DNA of 64,000 nucleotides. It comes from Streptomyces qaidamensis. Its GTDB lineage: Bacteria > Actinomycetota > Actinomycetes > Streptomycetales > Streptomycetaceae. This document shows, one piece after another, positions 44,311-53,084 of this stretch. Location: the NCBI RefSeq assembly GCF_001611795.1, contig NZ_CP015098.1, positions 1,302,001 to 1,366,000 of the forward strand. Direction: 5' to 3'. How positions within the stretch are numbered: the first letter of the stretch is position 1; every line of letters starts with the position of its first letter. Under the pieces are notes generated by a model. That model did no database searches and was not told the origin of the DNA. It worked only from the letters and a program-made list of their open reading frames with translations. Position numbers and translations under genes: made by a program.

Positions 44311-45857
44311 GGGTGCCCGGCCGTGGACGGGGGCATGGCCGAGGCCGCCCGGGTCAGTCCGGCGACGGTGAGGGCGGGGCCGCTCAGCTCGGCCGTCACC
44401 GTTCCGCGCACGAAGACCAGCGTGCGCCGGCACACGCTCGCCACCTCCTCGAAGTCGGTGGACAGCAGCAGTACGGCGAGGCCCGCCTCCAGCGCCTCGT
44501 TCAGGAGTCGGTGGATGGCGCTCTTGGCGCCGACGTCGACGCTCGCGGTCGGCTCCTCCAGGATCAGCAGCCGCAGGTCCGTCCGCAGCCAGCGGCCGAT
44601 CATGACCTTCTGCTGGTTCCCGCCGGACAGCGTGGCGATGGGGGTCTCGCTGTCGCGGGGTCGTACCGAGAAGCGGTCCATCAGGGCGGCGGCCCGGGCC
44701 CGTTCAGCGCGGGGGCCGATCCAGCGCGCAGCGGGCACGCCGCCCGCGCGGGGGTTCGCCAGGAGGTTCTCCCGTACGGTCAGCTGGGCAAGGCAGCCCT
44801 CCCGCAGCCGGTCGCCCGGCACCAGGCCGACCCCGAGGGCGACGGCCTCCGCGACCGTACCGGGCCGGTACGGCCGCCCGTGCAGGAGGACCCGTCCGCC
44901 CAAGAGGGGCCGGGCACCGGCGAGGGCGCGGCCGAGGTCCGTGTGCCCGGCCTCGGAGAGGCCGACCAGGCCGAGGACCTCCCCGGGGGCGAGCTCGAAA
45001 CGGACGGGTCCGGCCCGGGCGGTGCGCACGGCGTCGAGGGCCAGGACGGGCGCCGTGCCGGCCGGGGTCCTGGCGGGGCGGTGGACGGCCGGTTCGTCCG
45101 CCTCTCCGACGATGTCGCGGACCAGACGCGCGGGGCTGTGCCCGGCGAGCCGGCCGTGACTGACGACGCGGCCGTCCCGCAGGACGGCGAAGAGGCCGGC
45201 GACCCGGTACACCTCGTCCAGGCGGTGGCTGACGTAGAGGACGGCGTGCCCGCGGTCGCGCAGGTCGTGCAGGACACGGAAGAGCCGGGCGCAGTCCGCG
45301 GCGGGCAGGCGGGCGGTCGGCTCGTCGAGGACGATGAGCCGCGCGTGTGCCGCCAGGGCCCGGGCGATCGCGACCAGCGAGCGGTCGGCCGGTGCGAGGC
45401 CGGAGACCGGCGTGTCCGGGTCGAGGTGGGCGGCGACGATCCCCAGGGCCTCGACACAGCGCGCACGGGTGCGCCGCCAGGAGATCAGCCCGGTCCGGCG
45501 CCCGTATCCGTTGGTCAGGGCGATGTTCTCGGCGACCGTCATCCACTCCACGAGACCGAGGTCCTGGTGGATGAACGACATGCTCCGGGTGGCGGTGGGG
45601 CTGCCGAGGGGTTCCCCGGCGACGGTGATCTGCCCCGCGTCGGCGTGGTGGACCCCCGCGAGGATCTTGATCAGCGTGGACTTCCCGGCGCCGTTGGGCC
45701 CGAGCAGGGCGAGGACGCTGCCGGGGTGGACGTCGAGGTCGGCACCGGCCAGCGCGACGGTGCCGCCGAACCGCTTGCTGAGTCCGCGGATCCGGACCAG
45801 GGGTTCCGGCCCGAAGGGTGAAGCCGCCTCCGGGGGCGTGTCGGGAGCGTCGCGCAC
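44307..45857 (-). CDS. Duplicated ATPase of the ribose-type ABC importer (RbsA-like)
   Basis: GTG 45857 gives 516 residues with two ABC cassettes. The first has Walker A GPNGAGKSTL, Walker B LIVLDEPTA and a degenerate signature (LAPADRSLVAIA), while the second has GLSEAGHTDL in place of Walker A but a good signature ATLSGGNQQK and LLILEEPTA. This asymmetry is normal for RbsA/XylG. It energises uptake through the downstream permease. The first gene of the operon has no visible ribosome site. TAATTT lies six bases before GTG, so the messenger may be leaderless. Confidence 0.92.
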   Translation of the reverse strand: MRDAPDTPPEAASPFGPEPLVRIRGLSKRFGGTVALAGADLDVHPGSVLALLGPNGAGKSTLIKILAGVHHADAGQITVAGEPLGSPTATRSMSFIHQDLGLVEWMTVAENIALTNGYGRRTGLISWRRTRARCVEALGIVAAHLDPDTPVSGLAPADRSLVAIARALAAHARLIVLDEPTARLPAADCARLFRVLHDLRDRGHAVLYVSHRLDEVYRVAGLFAVLRDGRVVSHGRLAGHSPARLVRDIVGEADEPAVHRPARTPAGTAPVLALDAVRTARAGPVRFELAPGEVLGLVGLSEAGHTDLGRALAGARPLLGGRVLLHGRPYRPGTVAEAVALGVGLVPGDRLREGCLAQLTVRENLLANPRAGGVPAARWIGPRAERARAAALMDRFSVRPRDSETPIATLSGGNQQKVMIGRWLRTDLRLLILEEPTASVDVGAKSAIHRLLNEALEAGLAVLLLSTDFEEVASVCRRTLVFVRGTVTAELSGPALTVAGLTRAASAMPPSTAGHP

Positions 45858-45872
45858 TCGATCAAATTACAT
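45858..45872 (-). promoter_or_regulatory. Candidate leaderless promoter of the sugar ABC operon
   Basis: On the complementary strand TAATTT precedes the GTG start by only six bases, and the surrounding tract (GATGTAATTTGATC) is the most A+T-rich in the gap. Transcription would begin at or near the start codon. No Shine-Dalgarno is present. A clear -35 is not seen. Confidence 0.4.
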
Positions 45873-45977
45873 CATTTCGGGCATTTTTCGGCTCGCTGTG
45901 ACTCCGGAGGGGGTCTGATCTCCGGGCCGACCGGCGCGGGGCTGCGCTGACTGCCGCTTGCCGGGCCGGTGACCGCG

Positions 45978-48900
45978 TCACGCCGCGTCGAGATCGCATT
46001 CGGCCCAGATGACCTTGCCCTCGGGCAGGTAGCGGGTGCCCCAGCTCTGCGAGAGCTGGGCGACGAGGAACAGGCCGCGTCCGCCCTCGTCCGTACTGGC
46101 CGCCCGGCGCAGGTGCGGTGCGGTGTTGCTGGCGTCGGAGACCTCGCAGATCAGGGTCCTGCCGTGGAGCAGCCGCACGCGGATCGGCGCGGCGCCGTGC
46201 CGGATGGCGTTGGTGATCAGCTCGCTGAGGATCAGCTCCGCGGCGAACCCGGTCTCGTCGAGTCCCCAGCCGGAGAGCCACCGCATGGCGGACGCCCGGA
46301 CCTCGCCGACCTGGGCCGGGTCGGCGGGCAGCTCCCAGGTGGCGATCCGGCCCGGGTCCATGGCGTGGACGCGGGCGACGAGCAGGGCGATGTCGTCGTG
46401 CGGGTGCGCGGGCGCCACGGTGTCCAGGACCGCCTGGCACGTCTCCTCGGGGGCGCGCTCGGGGTGGGCCAGGGCCTCGCGCAGCTGCTCCAGGACCGCG
46501 TCGACGTCGCGGTTGCGGTCCTCGATGAGACCGTCGGTGTACAGGACCAGCTGGCTGCCTGCGGGAAGGTCCACCTCGACGGCGTCGAAGGGCAGGCCGC
46601 CGAGGCCCAGCGGGGGCCCGGCGGGGAGGTCGGGATAGATCACGGTGCCGTCGGGGTGGACGACGGCGGGTGGCGGGTGGCCGGCGCGGGCCATCAGGCA
46701 CCGCTGCGTTGTCGGGTCGTAGACGGCGTAGAGGCAGGTCGCACCGATGACGCCGGCGCCCTTGCCGTCGGGGTCCTCCCGGTCCAGGCGGCCCACCAGG
46801 TTGTCCAGGTGGGTGAGGACCTCGTCGGGCGGGAAGTCGAGCTCGGCGAAACTGCGGGCGGCGGTGCGCAGCCGGCCCATGGTGGCCGCGGAGAGCATGC
46901 CGTGACCGACGACGTCGCCGACGAGCAGTCCGACGCGAGCGCCGGACAGCGGGATGACGTCGTACCAGTCGCCGCCCACGTCGGACTCGGCGGGCAGGTA
47001 GCGATGGGCGACCTCGACGGCGTCCTGGTCGGGCAGACCGTGCGGGAGGAGCCGGCGCTGGAGGGCGAGGACCATGGTGCGCTCATGGGTGTAGCGCCGG
47101 GCGTTGTCGATGGACAGGGCGGCGCGGGAGGCGAGCTCCTGGGCCAGGGAGCGGTCGTCGTCCCCGAAGGGACTGCCCGCGCGGTAGAAGGAGGCGACCC
47201 CGAGGACGACACCGCGGGCGAGCAGCGGTACCGCGATGAGGGAGTGGACGTGGACCAGCAGGCGCGCGGTGTGCTCGGGGTCCTGGGCGAGCCAGCCCGC
47301 GGCGGCCTTCAGGTCCGGTTCCAGCACGGCCTCGCCGCTGCTGAGACAGCGCAGCTGGGGTGTGGTCGGGCCGAAGTCGACGCGCTTGCCGGGGGGTGTG
47401 AAGGGCAGGCCCTCACGGATGCCGTGGACGACCGTGCGGCGCAGATCGGCGATGGGGTCGGCGGACTCCTCTCCGCGCAGCACGGCGTCGGGCAGGTCGA
47501 TGGTGACGAAGTCGGCCAGTCCGGGAGCCGCGGTCTCGGCCAGTTCCTCGGCCGTGCGGCGCACGTCCAGGGTGGTGCCGATGCGGGTGCTGGCCCCGGA
47601 CAGCAGCTCCAGACGGCGGCGCGCAGCGAGGGCGTAGGCCCCGACCTGCGGCTCCCCCAGCATCACCAGCCCCCGGGCCGGGAACGCCGCCTCGGAGTGC
47701 CTCCCGGCGGGACCCGATCCGTCCCCGTCGGCTGCGGCGGGCTCGGAGGGGCTCCCGTCGCTGTCCGCCGGGGCGGGTCCGGCAGGGGTGCGCGCCGGGC
47801 CGGGTGCGGTGGCGGTCGGGGCCTCGGCGGGCGCGACCGGTCCGGCCGTCCCGCCGGGAGCAGCCGCTCCGCCGTCTCCGTCGGCAGCGACGAGCGGACC
47901 GGAGGGCGCGGCAAGGTGCCCGGACGGCAGGGTGATCGCCGGGCGGGCCGCGGAGAGCGGGACGGCGGGGGCGGCGGTGAGGGCGGACCACTCGTCCGTC
48001 TGGTGCGGTATGACGAGCGGCTCTCCCGGGGAGCCGGGCAGCACGGCCTCGATGGCGATGCCCCGCACACCGGAGCCGCTGGTCACCGGACGGCTCACGA
48101 GCGTCACGCGCCGGCCGTCGGGGAGGGCCACCTCGGCGGCTCCCCGCTGCGCACCGGAGATCAGCTCGGCCGCCTTCTCCCGCAGGATCGCCTGGTCACG
48201 GGGGTGGAACTCGTCCGCCACCGCGTCCAGCGTCACACCGCGGTGAAGACCGGCGGTGCCGGCCCCGGCGGCCAGGTACGTCCGCAGCAGGGCACGCTCA
48301 CGCGCGGAACTCTGCCCCAGCAGCCGCCGTTCGATGCCCTCGGCCGCCCGGCGGATCGCGACGCCCAGTGCGGGCCTCTCGAAGCCGCGCGGATAGCCGA
48401 GGCACAGGACACCCTCGATGCGCCCGCTGAGCGGGTCCCGGACGGGCAGCGCGACGCAGGCGCTCTGCTGGGAACGCTCCGCGAAGTGCTCGGCGCCGTA
48501 GACGCGGATGAGCTGCCGCTCCGCCAGGGCCAGTCCGATGCCGTTGGTGCCGGCGACCTGCTCGGCGAACACGAACCCCGGGACGACCTGGATGTCAGGC
48601 AGGCTCCTGGCCATCGACGGATGCCCGAAGCGGCGCAGCAGCACCGTCCCGTTCGCGTCGGCGACCGAGATGTTGACCTGACTGCCGGCGAACGTGGCCT
48701 GCAGCCGGTCGAGGACCGGCACGGCCGCCCGGACGATACGGCCGCCCGGGTCGAAGTCCTCTCGGTAGGGCAGGTCCAGTGTGTCCGGCGACAGGCCCAG
48801 GGACCGGCAGCGCTGCCACGAGTCCAGGATGGACGTCCGCACACCCGTCTCGACCGGCTCGCCCTGGAGGAACAGCTCGCGGAGGCTGGCGGGTCCCGTG

Positions 48901-49022
48901 CCGTCCGTCGCACGCCCCGCCGGCCTGGGTTCCTCGCCGGACCGAACCACGCTTCGCCTCACTTGCGCCCGCGACAATCCGCTGCTCGGAAGAGAATCTG
49001 GCATTGATGAGGATACGGGCAT
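45978..49022 (-). CDS. SpoIIE phosphatase with sigma54-activator-like GAF head and C-terminal ATPase
   Basis: ATG 49022 (or 49004) gives 1,014 residues. Residues 50-230 match the GAF region of enhancer-binding activators such as AcoR/DhaR (SILDSWQRCRSLGLSP, VAGTNGIGLALAE, GVLCLGYPRGFERPAL), but the AAA+ domain is missing. A low-complexity Pro/Ala/Gly linker at about 340-450 leads to a second GAF (470-650), then SpoIIE (660-880) with GGDWYDVI, VGDVVGHG and HDDIALLV, then a GHKL ATPase (LILSELITNAIRHG, DEGGRGLFLV). It probably switches a sigma/anti-sigma partner pair in response to an unknown ligand. The C-terminal two domains are paralogous to those at 17646-20048. Confidence 0.9.
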   Translation of the reverse strand: MPVSSSMPDSLPSSGLSRAQVRRSVVRSGEEPRPAGRATDGTGPASLRELFLQGEPVETGVRTSILDSWQRCRSLGLSPDTLDLPYREDFDPGGRIVRAAVPVLDRLQATFAGSQVNISVADANGTVLLRRFGHPSMARSLPDIQVVPGFVFAEQVAGTNGIGLALAERQLIRVYGAEHFAERSQQSACVALPVRDPLSGRIEGVLCLGYPRGFERPALGVAIRRAAEGIERRLLGQSSARERALLRTYLAAGAGTAGLHRGVTLDAVADEFHPRDQAILREKAAELISGAQRGAAEVALPDGRRVTLVSRPVTSGSGVRGIAIEAVLPGSPGEPLVIPHQTDEWSALTAAPAVPLSAARPAITLPSGHLAAPSGPLVAADGDGGAAAPGGTAGPVAPAEAPTATAPGPARTPAGPAPADSDGSPSEPAAADGDGSGPAGRHSEAAFPARGLVMLGEPQVGAYALAARRRLELLSGASTRIGTTLDVRRTAEELAETAAPGLADFVTIDLPDAVLRGEESADPIADLRRTVVHGIREGLPFTPPGKRVDFGPTTPQLRCLSSGEAVLEPDLKAAAGWLAQDPEHTARLLVHVHSLIAVPLLARGVVLGVASFYRAGSPFGDDDRSLAQELASRAALSIDNARRYTHERTMVLALQRRLLPHGLPDQDAVEVAHRYLPAESDVGGDWYDVIPLSGARVGLLVGDVVGHGMLSAATMGRLRTAARSFAELDFPPDEVLTHLDNLVGRLDREDPDGKGAGVIGATCLYAVYDPTTQRCLMARAGHPPPAVVHPDGTVIYPDLPAGPPLGLGGLPFDAVEVDLPAGSQLVLYTDGLIEDRNRDVDAVLEQLREALAHPERAPEETCQAVLDTVAPAHPHDDIALLVARVHAMDPGRIATWELPADPAQVGEVRASAMRWLSGWGLDETGFAAELILSELITNAIRHGAAPIRVRLLHGRTLICEVSDASNTAPHLRRAASTDEGGRGLFLVAQLSQSWGTRYLPEGKVIWAECDLDAA

Positions 49023-49095
49023 TACGGGCGGCCGTCACGGTGCGCCAGGGCCATGCGGGGCGGGCGACCGTCGGGCCGGAGTCGTGGGACCGCGC

Positions 49096-49518
49096 TCACC
49101 CCAGGAAACTCAGGCGTACCTTCCGTTCCGGATTGTCCTTGTTGGTGTCCACCAGGCACACCGACTGCCAGGTGCCGAGCTCCAGCCGGCCGCCCAGCAC
49201 CGGCAGGGTCGCGTGCGGCGGGACCAGAGCGGGCAGGACGTGGTCACGGCCGTGGCCGGGACTGCCGTGCCGGTGCTGCCAGCGGTCGTCGGCGGGCAGC
49301 AGGGTGTGCAGCGCGGCCAGGAGGTCGTCGTCGCTGCCGGCGCCGGTCTCCAGGACGGCGATGCCGGCCGTCGCGTGCGGGACGAAGACGTTGAGGAGGC
49401 CGTCCCGGCCGGCCGCCGCCTCGCGCAGGAAGGACTCGCAGTCGCCGGTGATGTCGAGGACCCGCTCCGCGGCGCCGGTGCTGAGGTTCAGAACTCGGGT
49501 GGTGAAGACATCTGACAT
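49096..49518 (-). CDS. YjbQ/UPF0047 family protein
   Basis: ATG 49518 with GGGGG before it gives 140 residues. The family marks are FVPHATAGIAVLETG and DRWQHRH, then LELGTWQSVCLVD, with His residues that bind metal and phosphate in known structures. It has weak thiamine-phosphate synthase-like activity in some bacteria, and its physiological role is uncertain. It is cytoplasmic and single. Confidence 0.9.
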   Translation of the reverse strand: MSDVFTTRVLNLSTGAAERVLDITGDCESFLREAAAGRDGLLNVFVPHATAGIAVLETGAGSDDDLLAALHTLLPADDRWQHRHGSPGHGRDHVLPALVPPHATLPVLGGRLELGTWQSVCLVDTNKDNPERKVRLSFLG

Positions 49519-49689
49519 GCCCCCATCCTGACGCACGCGCCGGGGCTTCTCGGGCTTCCCCGGGCCGCGCGCCGGGTCGGCCGGCGATACGGACGTCCCA
49601 TTGACCGAGACGCCGCCGCCGACCGTGCGCACAGCGCGGTCGTGTGCATGCCGCGGCCGTGAGGTCCCCCGGAGCGGGGGACCCGCGCG

Positions 49690-50886
49690 TCACGGCCGGG
49701 TGACGACCGAGCCGTCGTAGACGTTGCCGGGGGTCGCGACCGCGGTGATCGCCCGGGCGAGCAGTGTCGACGGCTCCTGGCCCTCGACCGCGACATCCGT
49801 GTTGATCATGATGACCAGGGTGGCCTTCTGCGCGGGCAGGTAGACGGTCACGGTCTCGTAGCCCGGGATCGAGCCGTTGTGCCCGATCCAGCCGTTGGTC
49901 TCGAAGATGCCGAGGCCGTAGTCGGTCCCGGGATAGCCGGTGGGCAGCGTCCGCAGCCGCTGCGCCTGGGTCTCGGGACTGAGCAGTTCGCCGGTGGCCA
50001 CGACCTTCGCCCAGCGGCGCAGGTCGTGCAGGTCGGAGATCATCGCCCCGGCCGCCCAGGCCCAGCTGGGATTCCAGTCGGTGACGTCCTCGACCTCGCC
50101 GCTGAGCGTCTGGTCGGTGTAGCCGCGCGGGTGCGGCTCGGGGAACTCGTCGTCCTGCGGGAACAGGGTGTGGCGCAGGCCGGCCGGGCGGAGCACCCGC
50201 TCGTGGATGACGTCGGCGAGCTTGCGGCCGGTGACCTTCTCGATCACCAGGCCGAGCAGGACGAGGTTGGAGTTGGAGTACTGGAAGTCCTCGCCGGGTC
50301 CGAAGGTGTTGGCGTGCCGGAAGCCGTAGGTGAGCACCTCGCGGGGGTTGAAGTAGCGCTCCGGTTCGCTCAGCAGGTCGTGGATGAATCCGGCGTCGGC
50401 GGTGTACGGGAACAGGCCGCTGCGCATCCCGGCGAGCTGGCGCAGCGTGATCCGGTGCCCGCCCGGTACGCCCCTGACGTACTTCGCGATCGGGTCGTCC
50501 AGCCCGATCCGGCCCTCGTCCACGAGCTGGAGCAGCGCGGTGACCGTGAAGGTCTTGGTCTCGCTGCCGATCCGGACGTAGGAGTCGGCGGTCATCGGCA
50601 TGCGGGTGACGGTGTCGGCCACGCCGGTGGCGCGGACGTAGCTGCCCCTGCCGGGCATCCACAGCCCTACGACGACCCCGGGGATGCCGGCCTGCTCGCG
50701 GACCTTGGCGACAGCCCGGTCGAGCCGTTCGGTGAGCCCGGTTCCGAGACCGTGCCGCGGGAGGTCGTCGTGCCCGGCGGTGGCGGGAGCCGGGGCCGCG
50801 GTGGCGGGCATCGTCGCCATCGGGGCCAGCACGGACGCCACGAGCAGGGCCGCGGCGAGCAGACGGCGGGAGGGAGTACGTCTCAT
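49690..50886 (-). CDS. Secreted serine hydrolase of the beta-lactamase/D-alanyl carboxypeptidase class
   Basis: The protein has 398 residues with a cleavable signal peptide (RRLLAAALLVASVLAPMATMPATAAP, with AAP cut). The three class-C motifs are SETK (Ser nucleophile and Lys, near residue 108), YSNSN (near 202) and HNGSIPG (near 340). This is the D-Ala-D-Ala carboxypeptidase/esterase/beta-lactamase superfamily, acting outside the membrane. There is nothing to indicate antibiotic resistance. The gene is divergent from the flavin monooxygenase. Confidence 0.9.
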   Translation of the reverse strand: MRRTPSRRLLAAALLVASVLAPMATMPATAAPAPATAGHDDLPRHGLGTGLTERLDRAVAKVREQAGIPGVVVGLWMPGRGSYVRATGVADTVTRMPMTADSYVRIGSETKTFTVTALLQLVDEGRIGLDDPIAKYVRGVPGGHRITLRQLAGMRSGLFPYTADAGFIHDLLSEPERYFNPREVLTYGFRHANTFGPGEDFQYSNSNLVLLGLVIEKVTGRKLADVIHERVLRPAGLRHTLFPQDDEFPEPHPRGYTDQTLSGEVEDVTDWNPSWAWAAGAMISDLHDLRRWAKVVATGELLSPETQAQRLRTLPTGYPGTDYGLGIFETNGWIGHNGSIPGYETVTVYLPAQKATLVIMINTDVAVEGQEPSTLLARAITAVATPGNVYDGSVVTRP

Positions 50887-51047
50887 GGGGGGCGCCTCTT
50901 CCGGAGGGGGCGGGACGCAAGGAACATCACCATCCGCGCCCCTGGCGGAGACCGCCCTGCGGTCCGCGAGGGGAGGAGTCCACTCGTTCGGAGCCGCGCG
51001 AGCCGCCAGGCGGGAAGATCCACGACCCCGCCCCGGTTAGTAGAAGC

Positions 51048-52124
51048 GTGAACAACACACACGAGGTCGAGGTAGTCGTCATCGGCGCGGGGCAGGCCGG
51101 GCTGGCCGGCGCCTATCACCTGCGGCGGTCCGGTTTCGAGCCGGACCGCGACTTCGTCGTGCTGGACCACTCCCCCGCCCCCGGCGGCGCCTGGCAGTTC
51201 CGGTGGCCGTCGCTGACGTACGGCAAGGTGCACGGGATGCACGCCCTGCCGGGCATGGAGCTCACGGACGCGGACCCGGCGCGGCCGTCCGCCGAGGTGA
51301 TCGGCGCGTACTTCGACCGCTACGAGCGGACCTTCGACCTGCGGGTCAGGCGCCCGGTGGACGTACGGGCCGTGCGCGAGGGGCCCGGCGGGCGGCTGCT
51401 CGTGGAGACCTCGGACGGGGTCTGGTCGGCGCGGGCGCTGATCAACGCGACCGGCACCTGGGACCGGCCGTTCTGGCCCCGCTATCCGGGCCAGGAGACC
51501 TTCCGGGGGCGGCAGTTGCACACCGCCCAGTACCCCGGGCCCGAGGAGTTCGCCGGGCAGCGGGTCGTGGTGGTGGGCGGTGGCGCCTCGGGCACCCAGC
51601 ACCTGCTGGAGATCGCCTCGCACGCGGCGGCCACCACCTGGGTGACGCGGCGCCCGCCCGTTTTCCGCGAGGGCCCCTTCGACGAGGGCGCGGGCCGCGC
51701 CGCGGTCGCGCTCGTCGAGGAGCGGGTCCGGCTAGGGCTGCCGCCCCGCAGTGTCGTGTCGGTCACCGGGCTGCCGCTCAACGACGCGATCCGGCAGGGC
51801 ATCGAGGACGGAGTGCTCGACCGGCAGCCGATGTTCGACCGCATCTCGCCGACGGGCGTCGACTGGACCGACGGCCGCCATGTCGACGCCGATGTCATCC
51901 TCTGGGCCACCGGCTTCCGCGCCGCCATCGACCATCTCGCCCCGCTCCGGCTGCGCTCCCCCGGCGGCGGCATCCGCATGGAGGGCACGCACGCGGCCGC
52001 GGACCCCCGCATCCATCTCGTCGGCTACGGCCCGTCGGCCAGCACGATCGGAGCCAACCGGGCCGGCCGCGCGGCTGTACGGGACATCAGGCGGATGCTG
52101 GAGCGGGAGCCGGCGGTGGCGTGA
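51048..52124 (+). CDS. Flavin-dependent monooxygenase/NAD(P)-binding oxidoreductase (CzcO-like)
   Basis: GTG 51048 starts 358 residues. FAD-binding VVVIGAGQAGLAGAYHL, NADPH-binding VVVVGGGASGTQHLLEIA and the late ILWATGF-type motif (VILWATGFRAAIDHL) define the CzcO/FMO-like family. It probably oxygenates or reduces a small ketone, amine or thiol using NADPH. Codon use is normal. It is single, divergent from the serine hydrolase and convergent with MltG. Confidence 0.88.
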   Translation: MNNTHEVEVVVIGAGQAGLAGAYHLRRSGFEPDRDFVVLDHSPAPGGAWQFRWPSLTYGKVHGMHALPGMELTDADPARPSAEVIGAYFDRYERTFDLRVRRPVDVRAVREGPGGRLLVETSDGVWSARALINATGTWDRPFWPRYPGQETFRGRQLHTAQYPGPEEFAGQRVVVVGGGASGTQHLLEIASHAAATTWVTRRPPVFREGPFDEGAGRAAVALVEERVRLGLPPRSVVSVTGLPLNDAIRQGIEDGVLDRQPMFDRISPTGVDWTDGRHVDADVILWATGFRAAIDHLAPLRLRSPGGGIRMEGTHAAADPRIHLVGYGPSASTIGANRAGRAAVRDIRRMLEREPAVA

Positions 52125-52195
52125 CGGGGAGGGGGCCCACCTGGTCGCCCTCACTGGACGCGGCGTGCGGCGGGGCGGGGTCCACCGGACCGCCC

Positions 52196-53041
52196 TCACC
52201 CGGCCGCCTGCGCCCCGCTCTTCTTCCTCTGCGCGTTGAACTCCGCGACGTTGCGCTGGTGTTCGTGGTAGTCCGCCGTGAAGCGGGTGTCGCCCGGGCG
52301 GACCGTGACGAAGTACAGCCAGTCGCCCGGGGGCGGGTTGATGGCCGCCCGCATCGCCTCTTCGCCGGGGTTGTCGATGGGCGTGGGCGGCAGACCCATG
52401 CGCTGGTACGAGTTGTAAGGGCTGTCGATCCGGGTGTCGGCCTCCGTCGCGCGGAGGGTGGAGCGGTTCAGGGCGTAGTTGATGGTGGAGTCCATCTGCA
52501 GCGGCATGCCGCGTTCGAGGCGGTTGAAGATGACCCGGGCCACCTTGCCCATGTCGGCCTTGGTCGCCGCCTCCGCCTGCACGATGCTCGCGATGGTGAC
52601 GGCCTGGTAGACGTTCATGGCGTTGCGCTGCGCCCCGGCGGCGATGGGCGCGCCGTTGAACCTGTCGTTGGCGGTGTCGACCATCAGCGCGAGGAGCTGG
52701 TCCGGCGTGGTCTTCTCCTGGAGCGGATAGGTGGCCGGGAAGAGGTAGCCCTCCGGGTTGCCGTCGGCGTCGTTCGGCAATTTCAGCGCGGCCTTGTCCA
52801 GGGACTTCTTGGTGCTGCCGGCGGGCAGGGCGAGGGCCTTGTCGACGGCCGCGTAGACCTGGCTCGCGCGCCAGCCCTCAGGGACGGCCAGGGTCGTGGG
52901 ACGGCTCTCCTCCTCGGTCCCCAGGGTCAGCAGCGGCACCGCCACGGCGGTGCCGACCACGACGGCTCCGGTCGCGACGAGGGCGAAACGGCCCCTGCGC
53001 GTCAGTCGAATCGTGCTCCGTGGCGGAGTGTTCTTGTGCAT
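52196..53041 (-). CDS. mltG: Endolytic murein transglycosylase MltG
   Basis: The 281-residue protein has a single N-terminal transmembrane helix (FALVATGAVVVGTAVAVPLLTL) and an extracytoplasmic YceG/MltG domain. SIVQAEAATKADMGKVARVIFNRL carries the catalytic Glu (AEA, near 155), and PYNSYQRMGLPPTPIDNPG is the strongly conserved end block (shown as YNSYQRMGLPPTPI). MltG cuts nascent peptidoglycan to set strand length. The protein is shorter than the E. coli form because the LysM-like domain is reduced. This copy stands away from the usual aroE/ruvX neighbourhood, so it may be a second copy. Confidence 0.88.
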   Translation of the reverse strand: MHKNTPPRSTIRLTRRGRFALVATGAVVVGTAVAVPLLTLGTEEESRPTTLAVPEGWRASQVYAAVDKALALPAGSTKKSLDKAALKLPNDADGNPEGYLFPATYPLQEKTTPDQLLALMVDTANDRFNGAPIAAGAQRNAMNVYQAVTIASIVQAEAATKADMGKVARVIFNRLERGMPLQMDSTINYALNRSTLRATEADTRIDSPYNSYQRMGLPPTPIDNPGEEAMRAAINPPPGDWLYFVTVRPGDTRFTADYHEHQRNVAEFNAQRKKSGAQAAG

Positions 53042-53084
53042 GCGGGCACGGTAACCCGCATATCGTCACAAACCCGGCATATTT

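Noticed and set aside
45969..49007. 1,012-codon open frame antisense to the second SpoIIE phosphatase
   Set aside because: Shadow of the well-supported 1,014-residue protein; no family motif.
49690..50886. Beta-lactamase resistance determinant
   Set aside because: Class-C-like motifs are shared with carboxypeptidases and esterases, and context gives no support for resistance.
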